Source of the DNA: Lotus japonicus
Taxonomy: Eukaryota > Streptophyta > Magnoliopsida > Fabales > Fabaceae
Reading direction: 5' to 3'
Assembly (NCBI RefSeq): GCF_012489685.1
Contig: NC_080045.1
Span: 53,457,815 to 53,521,814, forward strand
Length of the DNA stretch: 64,000 nt
Under the pieces are notes generated by a model. That model was not told the DNA's origin. It saw only the letters and a list, made by a program, of their open reading frames with translations, and did not search any database. Numbering within the stretch: position 1 is the stretch's first letter; the number at the start of each line of letters is the position of its first letter. Position numbers and translations under genes: made by a program. Of the stretch, positions 35,640 to 46,694 are shown piece by piece.

Positions 35640-37917
35640 CTAGATAGACCTTTTTCCTTCCATGGCATCTTTCTTCTTCTGACAGTTTGTGCAGAGGAAT
35701 GGTCCTTCCAATGGCTTAGATACCGGAGTGAAAATAGGCTCACTGTTCACTGATAAACCATCACTAGGGATTTGATCTGCTTGGCAAACCGCACAGCGGG
35801 AAATCCCAGAATTCACATTAGAAGGAGCATCCTTTCCCAGCCTGCATTAGAAGAAAACAGAAAATTTAAGACTACCGCACACAAATACTCCCAAATGGGA
35901 AAGAATTTTTTTATCCAGTAACTTATTGGAGATGAAGAAAAGCAACATCAAAACAACACGTGTGATACAAATTTAGTAGTAATAGTCTCGGAGTGACCTC
36001 TCAGTAAGCATTGCAGAACCCTCTTCAAATAACTCCTCCACAATACCAACTGCAGAAAGCTTATTGGTTCCTTTGTTCGTGGAGTTTTGAGATTTCTTTC
36101 CAAAAAGAAGGGAAGTTAGCATATTAGGTTTCTTTCTTGGAGTTGGTGGTAACACAGGATGGTCTGAAGGAATAATATCTACAACAAGGCAGGTTGTATC
36201 ATCCTTCAGCCCTCTTGTCCTTAGAGCTTCCTGTCAGGGGATAAAAAAATGTACTGAGTATTGAGTAGACAAGATAATGGGTCTTTGTTTCCTAATAAGA
36301 TAGGAAGATTGCCCCAACTATCACCTTAACCACCAGTTTTGCAGCAAGTTCTGCAGGTACACCCCGACATGACTTGGCGGCCATATCAGAGGATAAAGCA
36401 TCCCAAATACCATCCGAAGCTATAATAAGCCTTCCACCTGCATTTGACAGCTGGGGAACCAATTAAGAAATTGTAAGCATTGAAATTTAGAACTCAACAC
36501 CAGCACATGAAAAGGTAAAAAAAACTAAGTCCATAAGAATGAAACAAGCTGACCTTCACTTGCTTAACATGTGGTATAGGAACAATATATTCTCCAACAT
36601 CTGTGTCACCAATTGATCTTGAAAGGCACAATCCACCAGGCCAGCAGCGAAGAGGCCCTACCTATAAACGTATTAAGGAACCGAAACAGGTTAGTTAAGC
36701 AAGCGATGATTTGAAAGGAATATGAAGATTACATTTTACCTCACTGCCTCCAAATACATTTAGTCTTCCTACTTCACCACCACTGGCAGTAACACGTTCC
36801 CTCTCTTCTACATTTTCTTCCAATCTGTGATCAACTGTCAATAGAGAAACAACACCTCCCTGGGTATCTAATATGCAACGGGAATCCCCAACACATGCAA
36901 CAGTTACAGTCCATCCATCAATTAGAACAAATGTAGCTGTCGTTCCAGAATTTTCCCCTGCATTTAAAATTGAAAGGTTAGCATGAGTGCACATTAACAA
37001 CTCTAGTTGGGATGCAAAGAGAACTTTGTAGTTTGTATGTACCTTTTTGCTGGAATTCTATGTCAGTTTTCACAAAAGCAGCAACTAGAGCCCGAGGCAA
37101 AGCTTGAAGCCACTCATCCCTGCTGAGATCTTGTGGTAGTGCACTCATAACATTATTGATTATGTTTTCCTTCGTAAAAATAGCAGCGGACATGCCATTA
37201 TGTCCATCAAAGATCTGCCATCAAGAATTCCTATGGATATCATAACCATCGAAGGAATAAATTGACACTCCACTTGATAGCTGAGAAAATGCAAGAGAAG
37301 AAAGAAATCATGCACTTCAATTCTCATTTTTCACAAGGACAGAACTTACATACAGTTCTATCAGTATTGTTTTTACTGTTTTCCCATCCCAATATGACAC
37401 GTGGGTTGAAAATAGGAAGTTGAGAGAAAAGATAAAATTAATAAATTATTAAAAAGTGGGTTACTCAGTATTTCATTGGGCAACAGCACCAGAACTGTAT
37501 ATAAGTTTTCTCCTTTTCACAAAACCTGAGAAACCGTTATTCTCCCGGTGTGCATAACCAATTACCATCGGTGTCGTATCTCAAGCTATATTCTCATTTA
37601 TTGCTATTCAAATATCTTTGTCGAAACATTTCGCTAAAAAACAAATACTATATGCCAATCAATAAGTAAATGCACACGTAAACCATGGACACGAATAATA
37701 CCGCAAAGACAGAAAACAGTGTTGACGAATCCCCAGGAATCCTCTGGCAATCTGTCTTGATTAGAAAGTAATCTTCTCCTTTCTTTGCCAAGCCAGCCTG
37801 CCCATACTTCACAAATGGCTTTTCAGTTTTTTCACTCCGTAGCTCCCGGCCAATCAGGGTGGCCAACGGAACAAGTGGTTCCTTCATTCTTGATAATTCA
37901 GTACTACTCCTACTCAT
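35640..37917 (-). CDS. protein phosphatase 2C, PP2C12/PP2C5-like group (7 coding exons)
   Basis: Mg/Mn-dependent Ser/Thr phosphatase. Exons in transcription order: 37702-37917, 37043-37214, 36740-36957, 36554-36661, 36325-36450, 35998-36230 and 35640-35841. They total 1275 nt, giving 424 aa. Motifs: GQAGLAKKGEDYFLIKTDC (motif 1), FAIFDGHNG (metal-binding Asp/Gly; the intron after FA splits it), SGTTATFVLI, ACVGDSRC, VDHRLEE, LSRSIGDTDVG and LIIASDGIWDAL, followed by DDTTCLVVDI. All expected catalytic acids are present. After the phosphatase domain there is a linker with LPPTPRKKP and then a C-terminal four-cysteine module, CAVC … CTNC, ending KKDAMEGKRSI. This layout matches the Arabidopsis At1g47380/At1g09160 type, for which no precise substrate is known to me. 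There is no signal peptide. Confidence 0.92.
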
Positions 37918-38626
37918 ATTAGTTCACAATTCAACATATTGAAATTTTGAAACTCCAGTGAAGATATCCTGATCATCAAAACAAATTTGAAAATAAAACA
38001 ATATTAAGATTTATATTTGATAATGAGTACAAAACTACAAATAGATCTAAATGTTAACTGCTTAGGGTGTTAATATTATCAGGGGAAGCAGCCTTAGACA
38101 CTCAACATAAAAAAATGAACTCAATGTATCGTTCGACAATTGACACCATTTAACTACTTTCAGAATAAGATCCAGTTAATTTAAACTTCCCCAATAGTAT
38201 ATGTATTGGAGCAAGAAAACTATAACTATCAGACAGATCCTATCATAGATAAGCAATATGCATTACAGTGAAACATCCATAGCCTTACCTCACTAGAACC
38301 AAACAAACCAAAGTTTCTTCACACATAACAATTTTAATCTGGAGAGGTGAAATATCAAAAAAAAAAAACTGACAACCAGATAGCTCAAACTCAATAAGAT
38401 AAGTTCATTAGGAATCAAAAAATTCAACAAATGCAAATCAAAACCCACAAAAATCAAAACTTTACAATTATCTCGCAATTATCTATCCACAAAACGCATG
38501 CCCACCTACCCAATAACCAACATTTCAAAGGAATGAAAAATTTGATAAAAAACCCAACATCAAAAGTTCAAGTGAGAGAAAAAAAAAGATTAGATTTTTG
38601 TTCATTTTTCAGAAAAAAAAACTCAC

Positions 38627-38743
38627 AGGTATAAAGTTGAGGTGGGAGATTCAGCATTTGATTATAGTGAAGCTGGAGAGATTGGCAGGAAGAGGGGAGA
38701 GATTATAAACCCTAGTGAGTGTGGGTGGTGGCACCAGAGTGTT

Positions 38744-38786
<43 letters not shown>

Positions 38787-38830
38787 TGATACGCGATTCG
38801 ATTGGGAGAGAAATGTTCTAGACTGAGAGA
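38627..38830 (-). promoter_or_regulatory. probable 5' leader exon of PP2C with a (CT)n run
   Basis: On the minus strand a donor-like ACCT|GTGAGT lies at 38626/38627, so a leader exon could join an acceptor just upstream of the start codon (intron roughly 37975-38626). The leader holds about 17 GA/CT dinucleotides (about 38748-38782), a common plant 5'-leader or promoter element. This is inferred; no transcript evidence. Confidence 0.4.
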
Positions 38831-40050
38831 ACAAGAAGAAGATGAAGAACACAAAAGGCAATACCGTGTTTATTGCAATTACAACATTACCCTCGTTCTT
38901 ATTTTTTAAAAAATGATTAGGCAAATGAAAAACTCTAAAATATAAGAAATAAGAAATAATATATTTCTCAATAAATAATTGAAACTGATCGATCCTTTTC
39001 TTCCCTGAATAAAAATGTTTCCATATCATGCACATAAATGAATAAATCAGATAGCAAAGTGAATGTGAAACCAATTTCATGAGAATGTTTGATGTGAAAT
39101 TAATCAAATTATATTATAGAGGTTTGAGAGACTATTACATTGTAATACAGGTGTACAATGTGGAGGTTGTAGTGTACTACTACCTCAAACCTAATATTAT
39201 ATATATATGGAGGCTGCACCTAGCAAGCCACTCATGATTCACATTATTATTCTTTTGCTCCTCTCTCTTTAGTCTTTACTAATTTCTTAACATATATGGA
39301 AAAATATTTTTCCTGAAGTATCTTATCATTTGATAAATGAGAAACTAATCTACCAAAATATTGCTAGGCACAAAACGAAGATCTCCCAACAATATTTGCT
39401 TTAGATATATGGATACAGGTATCAAATTCAGGATCACAACATATTTAAGAGATTTGATACCCTTCTACTTGGAGCAATACATCTTAAGTTATGTAAAAAC
39501 ATTTTATACGACATATACCAGCAATATACCCTTCATTACAACTTGAGAAACAGAATATAATTCAAAAATGTCAAAGCTAGGTAAGATTAGGGAAATGTGG
39601 GGCTTAATATAACAGCTAGTTATTGTGTCGCACCACTCAACCTAAAAGGAGGATTTATAAGCAAAAGTCAAAATGGTGGTGGCAGCAACATTATCATTAA
39701 TCATAGTACTAATAATTTATTTAAGGTTCCAAGTATGTTTCTGCTTATCAAAAAAAAAAAATAGTATGTTTCTGCTATGATTGCGCCAACGACTTTTAGC
39801 AATAGATTACTCTTCAATCTTCTTTCTCATTCTGCCGGTTATGTAAATTTTATAAGAATTTCAACAACAACAAAAACATTAATTTTAAAAATGTATCAAT
39901 AGATAAAAATGTATTAATATAGAACGTGCTAGTATTGCATAAATATAAAATTAAACTATTTAAAATTAAACTATTTAAAATTAAATTATTTTATATAATT
40001 ATTTCAATAGTTCTAAAATATAAATATAGATATCAAGAAGGCATAAGATA
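38831..40050. other. no gene seen
   Basis: AT-rich intergenic DNA. Apart from short A/T runs I see no coding frame with a recognisable domain. The 61-codon frame at 39361-39546 is unsupported. Confidence 0.5.
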
Positions 40051-40064
40051 AAATATCATTTATA

Positions 40065-40186
40065 AAATCAAGTGGATAGAAATACTGGTTCAATATTTCG
40101 CCAACCTCCTACTATTTAGTGCGCTGATCATAGGTAAGAGATTTGCCTCACGACTATCAATTGTGATAACACTTTGATCGAGAAAA
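40065..40186 (+). mobile_element. short retroposon (SINE-like) with 14-bp target duplication
   Basis: The direct repeat AAATATCATTTATA flanks a 122-bp body (40051-40064 and 40187-40200). The body ends GATCGAGAAAAA, so it is in plus orientation. It contains GGTTCAATATTTCG and GCGCTGATCATAGGTAAGAG, which might be diverged promoter boxes. It does not belong to the SINE family at 25461. Confidence 0.6.
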
Positions 40187-40334
40187 AAATATCATTTATA
40201 ATATCTTATTATAATTAATATTTAATAAAAAATGTAGGTTTGCATTGAACAATAAGGAAATACTCCACCATATAAGACAATGTTGATTTTTAAATAGATC
40301 AACCTCTTTTTTGGTACATGGGAAAATTAAACGA

Positions 40335-43300
40335 CTAAAGAGATAGAGAATCCCTAGCCAAGAAGGGAGCGACCACACTAGGTGGGTCCACGAAATCCAT
40401 TCGAGCACAATGCAAACGAGCACCTTCACCCGCAAGACAATCCGCTGGACCATTCGCCTCTCGCGGAATAAACCGGAGCTTGACTGTCCACTGTCTACTG
40501 AGGAGCAAATGAATCCCTTGTAGTTCAGAGGCATGAACATGGTACCCATAGTTCTTATCCTGAAGAGCCTTCACGAGCTCTTTGCAATCTGTCTCACAGT
40601 AGAGAGCGCGAATGTTCCTAGCCCAAGCAAGCTTCAAACCTACCATCATAGCTCGAATCTCAGCAATCATGGGATCCCCTCCAACATCACCAGCATAGAA
40701 TCCCAAAATCCAGGCTGTTGTGCTATCCCGGATTACCCCTCTGATTCCCATCCTGTTGTGTGTGCGACTGAACGCGCCATCAACTGTCAGCGAGTAGTAG
40801 CCTGGGGGGGGAGGTAGCCACTTTGCCACCTGCATCATCCCATGGAGAGAACCAGTGCCTGCACCTAGGAGGTTGTGGTAATCGCGCTCCTCTCCCCGGA
40901 TCCACTGGACCACAAAATCAATCGTCCAGTTCCTATCACCAAGCACCATTTCATTGCGCCACCGCCAAAGCCCCCAGAGACCAGCCATGAAGAGCATTGA
41001 TGCTCGGCCTTTAGCTAGAACCTGCACCCAGCTGCGAATGTCCTGCGCATAGAAATTTGGCCACGCCAAAGCATTAAGCCGTCGCCACACCTCCATTGAG
41101 TGAGGGCAATCCCTTAAGCAATGCAACCTGTCCTCGACAGGATGTGAGCACCGAGAACACGCAGGGGATTGTGCCAAATGACAAGCAAACCGTTTATCAT
41201 TAACTTGAATGCCATTATGCAGCAGAAGCCAAATAAACACACGAATCTTTTCCGGCGCCTTTATCTTCCACACCCAGCTCCACTCCTCTGTATTAGGATC
41301 CTCTTCCTCCCTAGTGCGAAGCCAATCATAGCCTGCAGCCACAGAGTACATGCCTGACTCATGAGGCTGCCAAGACCAGCAATCTCTAACATTTGGCGTC
41401 ACGATAGGTCTCATCTGATTCAGGACGCTAGTATATTCCGGTGGGATAATCGTGTTTAACCTGCTAACATCCCACGAGCCTCCATGCATGATATCATGTA
41501 AGCATTTATCAGTATCTGATATGTGAACATATGGGACTACTGCACCTAGTGCACCCTTTCCACTCCAGTCAGCGAACCAGAGAGAGGTCTTGCCATCCCC
41601 CACTTTAAGCCTGAACCCTTCTTTAACAGCGTCACGAGCGCGCAAGATACCTCTCTAGAGGGGGGAGGCTCCTTGGACCCTTGAAGCTGCCAGAATGTGC
41701 GTATTGCCAAGATATTTGTGCGAGAGCACCCGAGCCCATAGCTTCTGAGAATCATGGGACAACTGCCACACGAGTTTCCCCATTAACGCTGTGTTGGCTA
41801 AATTAGCATCACGAATTCCCAGTCCTCCGTTGTCCTTGTTCTGAATAATCTTCCTCCAACTCACCCTATGCCATCCTCGATTCGTGCCTCTTGAGGACCA
41901 AATAAAATCCCTGGTTAGCCTATTGATCTGTTGCGTTGTAGCGCGAGGCAACCAAGCAGCTTGCATCGTATATGTCGGGATGGCGTTTATTACTGCCTTG
42001 GCTAAGCAAACTTTACCAGCTGTATTCAATAACTTGGACTTCCAGGATGCCAATCTCCGCTGAATTTGATCCAAGATATCTTGAAACCTTGCTGTTGTCA
42101 CTCTTCCTCCTTTAAGAGTGAAACCCAAATACCGTCCAATGTCTCTAACGATGGCAATAGGGCACACCGCCGCGATGTTCCTCCGATCCACCCTGGACGT
42201 CCCTTTCGAGCACAATGCTTTGGACTTGTTCACGTTCACAATAAGACCTGAATGCTTACCAAATTCTGTTAAGATATCAGCAACAACCTGTACTTGCGAG
42301 CATTGTGCCTTGCAAAACAAGAGAACGTCGTCGGCAAACAGGATGTGAGATAATGGTGGTCCACCCCGGGAGACCTGAATGGGAAGCCACGCACCTTCAT
42401 TCACTGCTCGCTGAATCCTAGTCGAAAGCTTTTCCATGCATAAGACAAAGATGTAAGGCGACATAGGGTCTCCTTGTCGCAGCCCACGGTGGGGGGAGAA
42501 CCATTCCAAGCGAGCCCCATTCCAGAGCACCGCAAGCTTGGAGGAGGAGATGCAATTCATAATTAGCCTCACGATCCCTGTTGGAAAGGCAAACTCCTTC
42601 AACGTATGTTCAATGAAATTCCAAGACAACTTATCGTAGGCTTTCTCGAGGTCAATCTTGAGAGCCATGGAGCCTTTCTTTGCTGTAGAAGTCTCAAGAT
42701 AATGAATCACTTCTTGAGCTAAAAGAGCATTATCGGTGGTTCCCCTCCCGGGCACGAAGCTGGATTGGAGAGGTCCCACTAGATCATGTAGATACGGTCT
42801 CAGTCGGGCAACAAAAACTTTGGTAATAATTTTATAAACCACGTTGCACAAGCTTATGGGGCGAAGCTCTTTCATATGAGTTGGCACCTCTACCTTTGGA
42901 ATCAGAACCAAAAGAGTTTGAGCTAAGCTAGGGTCGATGTTACCTGTTGCAAAAGCATCCTTGACCACTCTCCATACATCATCCCCAACAATATCCCAAT
43001 ATTGTTTGAAGAAGAAGGGCTGAAATCCGTCCGGGCCAGGAGCTTTAAGGGATTTCATGGACATAAGTGCTTCTCTCACCTCACGTTTGGTCACTGGGGC
43101 CAGCATGCTAATTTTTCCTTCCTCTGACAAGTGTGGGACGCTACCTGGTTCAAAGGGATGCTTATCTATCAGAGGGTCAGCTGCAAATAGTTGTACATAA
43201 TACCCATGAGCCACACATTGCAGTGTTCTCTCATCAGTACACCAGGACCCATTATCCAAGCGAAGTCTATGAATTTTATTGCGTTTCCGGCGAATAATCG

Positions 43301-44405
43301 TTTGGGTATGGAAGAAGGCAGTATTGTGATCCCCAAATTTAACCCAATTTTCTCTAGACTTCTGGTACCATAATAGCTCTTCCTGTTTCAGAATCTCACG
43401 GTATTCTTTCTGAAGCTCACCTTCCAAATGCACAAGGCTGGACGTGACCATAGTGTCCAGTTCTCGTTGGACCCCTTTAAGTCTACCTTCCACACGTCTC
43501 TTGCGTTGAAAGATATTACCAAATGTTGATGTGTTAAAGGAGATCGAATCCTGCTGCACTCTGTGGAGCTTCTCTTGCATTGGCCCCCCTTCTCCTCTCC
43601 AAGCATTACTAACAATCTGTTTGTACTCCTCATGAGAAGACCAGGCAGCCAAGAAGCGAAAAGGACGATGGTGCCTTGGCGCAACCGGAGAATCACACCT
43701 GACAAGGATTGGGTTGTGATCCGAGTGCATACGCATCAACACCTCCACATAACCCTCAGAGAAAGAATGACGCCACTCATGGTCCCCCACTGCTCTATCC
43801 AATCGCTTAGATATCCTCAGCGCCCCTCCCTCACGACGATGCCAAGTAAATAAGCCACCTTTAGCCTCGAGATCAACAAAGTCACATGCTTCCAGGGTTT
43901 CAGCAAAGTGGTAGGCACGGCTAGGATTGAAGTTTCCTCCCCTTACCTCCGAAGGGTGTAGAATTTCATTAAAGTCCCCAACCGCTAGCCAAGGGTGCTG
44001 AACTCGAGTCCTCATAATCCGCAGGTGTTCCCAGAGCTCTCTCCTGCTACTCGGGTTTAGGCTGGCATATATGGCGGAGCAGGTCCAACTGCGGGCTCCA
44101 ACCGACACATTGAAAGAGATGGCTTGAGGATGGGAGTCCACCAAGTCCAGTTTAGCTTTAGAGCCTTGGTGAAGTAACACCCATATCCCGCCACTGTGTC
44201 CTATTGCTTCTTGAATGAACGAGGCATGGTACCCATTTGATGGCCAAAAATTTTGGGTACGGCTAAACTGGCAATGAGTTTCCACCAGAATCACAATATC
44301 AGGTCTATTGACTCGAATAAAATCCTTTAACGCTAACTTAGCATTAGCGTTCAAAGCTCCCCTAATGTTCCACATGAACACAGTAAATTCTTCAAACCCA
44401 ATCAT
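40335..44405 (-). pseudogene. LINE ORF2: endonuclease, reverse transcriptase, RNase H, one in-frame stop
   Basis: A single frame of 1357 codons, interrupted once by TAG at 41655-41657 (a Trp codon in the usual SPLW motif at this place). Order: APE-type endonuclease (WNIRGA near residue 12, ETH near 41, GDFNEIL, SDHNPIL); reverse transcriptase (LIPKVEVP, ELRPISLCNVVYKI, SSFVPGRGTTDNALL, KIDLEKAYD, GLRQGDPMSPY, ILFADDVLLF); a zinc-binding zf-RVT module after the stop (WVWKIKAPEKIRVFIWLLLHN … C-X2-C); and a plant-type RNase H (LTVDGAF, AEIRAM, ETDCKELV, REANGPAD). Apart from the stop the catalytic motifs are intact. The open frame after it starts with no natural ATG, so readthrough would be needed for RNase H. 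Confidence 0.9.
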
Positions 44406-44440
44406 GAGAAACTATATAGGGGATATGTAGCCAGTACGGA

Positions 44441-44808
44441 CTAGCATGTGCCTCCCGCATCCTGGAAAGCCACTTCCTTCTCCAACAAATCGCACTCCAT
44501 GCCACCCATACCCTCACCGTTTTTAGGCTGGCCAGCGACATCCTGGTGCACCATGTTCTGATTTCCCTGGACACACCCCATAGTACTATGGTAGTTAGCA
44601 ATCATAATGTCATCAATATTGTCCACCTGCGGTCGTGGCAGACTAGAGGAGGAGGCCCTTATCCCATCTAATAGAGGTGGACCCTGCTGTGTGACTGCGT
44701 TCGCATTACTCTTTGATTGTCCTGCCTGGCCCACTCCCACGTTCCGGGGGCGCTTTCGGTTGGGCAGTTGGGAGGGATCAGCCGAAAAGGAAAATTTGAG
44801 TTGGACCT
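44441..44808 (-). pseudogene. LINE ORF1, C-terminal part
   Basis: Minus-strand frame that reads …RKRPRNVGVGQAGQSKSNAN… and ends …FQDAGGTC with a stop at 44441. It lies 36 bp upstream of the ORF2 start and has the Ser/Asn/Gln-rich style of plant LINE ORF1 tails. No DUF4283 or CCHC knuckle remains because the 5' part is missing. Confidence 0.6.
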
Positions 44809-44894
44809 AAAACAAAAATAAATAAAATAAAATAAGCGGCCAGAAAGTAAAGTAGTTGATCGCAATCGCATCATCCATCCTTGCCGAAATCCCA

Positions 44895-46694
44895 ATGAAG
44901 CTCCTCCTCCGTGTTTCATTCACCGTTGCCACCCTCAAAACCTTTCGGATCCGCGGCTTCGCTGCTGGGAAAGCAACGACTGAGAAGTGTTTGGTTTCAT
45001 TCAATGCAGTTATTAAGAGATTGTGTGGGGAAGGCAGAATCAGAGAGGCTGAGACAGTGCTTCAGGAGATGACTGACCCTGATTGTGTCACTTACAACAC
45101 CTTGATCAGTGCCGCGTGTGAGGCGGAGAAGAATCACAATCTGAGTATTCCTTATGTACGTATTGTTGAGCTTTATCATCAGATGTGTGTCAGGGAGTTG
45201 AGTCCCAACGAGACCACTTACAGGTGTATGATTCGATTGTTCTGCGATCGTAACAGGGTTGAGGAGGCTGTGGGGATTTTGAGGCTCATGGCTGAGAAGG
45301 GTTTGTCCCCTCATGCTGATAGTTATAGCAGGATTATATCCCGGTTTTGCATAAACAAGGAGATGGGTAAGGCCTTGGAAATGAAGGTAGAGATGCTTGA
45401 CAAGGGCATCTTTCCTGATGTTCACGCGTATGTTTTGCTTATACAGCTACTGTGCCACCAGCGGAGACTGTTGGAAGCTCGTGATCTCTTCCAAGAGATG
45501 CTGCTCAGGGGTATGTCGCCCGGAGGGCGTACTTATGATACTTTGGTGGAGGCTTATTGTCTTAAAGGTGAATTCAGTAAGGTTTTTCATCTGCAGGATG
45601 AAGTCATACAAAAGGGTTTTTTGCCTTATTATGTTACTTCCTTTTCACCGTCTCTTGTTACATACAACGCTCTTATTCATGGGCTTTGCTTTTTCCAGAG
45701 GCCTGACGAGGCTCTGGAGATTTTGAGGGGCATGCCTGAGATGCTCTTGGACCCTGATGAAGTTAGTTATAGCGCTGTTATATCCGGGTTTCGCCGAATC
45801 CGGGAGCTGCGGAAGGCGTTTGAATTGAAGCTGGAGATGGATCAAAAAGAGACCTGCTGGCCGCTGGATCAAGACACAAATGAATCACTTGTGAAAGACT
45901 TGTCGAATCACGATACTTTTTCTAGTCTCGTGAATGATTATTGTGCTGAAGATAAGGCGGAAATGGCTTTTAAATTGCGATATCAAGCTCAATATTTGCC
46001 AGATTCGGTTAGCTATTGTTTGTTACTTAATGGACTTCATAAGAAAGCTACGTCAAGATTTGCTAAGAGGCTTCTTCTGTTTTATATTGTTGCTCACTGT
46101 TTGACTATCCCAAGTTATATAATATATGATATTCTGATAGAGAAATGTGCTAATAATGAATTTAAGAGTGTGGTAGAGCTTGTCAAAGGTTTCAGAATGA
46201 GAGGTTTAGTGAATGAAGCAGCCAGAGCTCGTGACACAATGCTTCACAGGAATTATAAGCCAGAGGGAGCAGTTTATAACTTATTAATATTTGATCATTG
46301 TATAGGTGGTAATGTTCATAAGGCATATGATATGTACAAGGAGATGCTGCATTATGGTTTTGTTTGTCATATGTTCTCTGTACTTGCTCTTATTAAGGCT
46401 CTATATTGTGATGAAAGGTACAATGAGATGAGTTGGGTTATTCGAAACACATTGAGGAGCTGTAATCTCAATGACTCTGAGCAACTTAAAATACTTGATG
46501 AAATTGACCCCGAGAGATGTATAATTTATGCTCTTTTGGATGTGCTAGCTGAAAAAGCCATGGATGGCTTGTTACTTGATGGTGGAAAGTGTTCATATGC
46601 TTCAGCGTCGTGTCATGGCCGCTTCACTCCCACCACAATGGAAACAACACAGTACATGCCCGAGGAGATGGTTCATGTGACCTCATCCACTTAA
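44895..46694 (+). CDS. P-class pentatricopeptide repeat protein
   Basis: Organelle RNA-binding protein, intronless, 599 aa from the ATG at 44895 (MKLLLRVSF…); an in-frame ATG at 44856 would add 13 residues. I prefer 44895 because it opens a basic, Arg-rich presequence (LLLRVSFTVATLKTFRIRG), which suggests mitochondria. At least nine 35-residue PPR motifs are visible, for example VSFNAVIKRLCGEGRIREAE, TTYRCMIRLFCDRNRVEEAV, DSYSRIISRFCINKEMGKAL, RTYDTLVEAYCLKGEFSKVF, VTYNALIHGLCFFQRPDEAL and AVYNLLIFDHCIGGNVHKAY. Some lie between less regular stretches. There are no E, DYW or SMR domains. The last 50 residues (KCSYASASCHGRF…) do not look like PPR sequence. Its RNA target cannot be read from the sequence. 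A LINE break lies about 87 bp upstream. Confidence 0.9.
   Translation: MKLLLRVSFTVATLKTFRIRGFAAGKATTEKCLVSFNAVIKRLCGEGRIREAETVLQEMTDPDCVTYNTLISAACEAEKNHNLSIPYVRIVELYHQMCVRELSPNETTYRCMIRLFCDRNRVEEAVGILRLMAEKGLSPHADSYSRIISRFCINKEMGKALEMKVEMLDKGIFPDVHAYVLLIQLLCHQRRLLEARDLFQEMLLRGMSPGGRTYDTLVEAYCLKGEFSKVFHLQDEVIQKGFLPYYVTSFSPSLVTYNALIHGLCFFQRPDEALEILRGMPEMLLDPDEVSYSAVISGFRRIRELRKAFELKLEMDQKETCWPLDQDTNESLVKDLSNHDTFSSLVNDYCAEDKAEMAFKLRYQAQYLPDSVSYCLLLNGLHKKATSRFAKRLLLFYIVAHCLTIPSYIIYDILIEKCANNEFKSVVELVKGFRMRGLVNEAARARDTMLHRNYKPEGAVYNLLIFDHCIGGNVHKAYDMYKEMLHYGFVCHMFSVLALIKALYCDERYNEMSWVIRNTLRSCNLNDSEQLKILDEIDPERCIIYALLDVLAEKAMDGLLLDGGKCSYASASCHGRFTPTTMETTQYMPEEMVHVTSST

Larger units (their letters stand above)
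40307..44808 (-). mobile_element. LINE (L1/RTE-like plant non-LTR retrotransposon), 5'-truncated
   Basis: About 4.5 kb in minus orientation. The 3' end is a short A run (T at 40307-40312). ORF2 spans 44405-40335, and the tail of ORF1 lies at 44808-44441. Homology to LINE ORF1 starts abruptly near 44808, so the 5' end is cut there. I could not find a convincing target-site duplication. Confidence 0.85.

Noticed and set aside
41546..41755. Separate small frame across the LINE stop codon
   Set aside because: It is another frame over the amber codon; the true frame continues directly after that stop.
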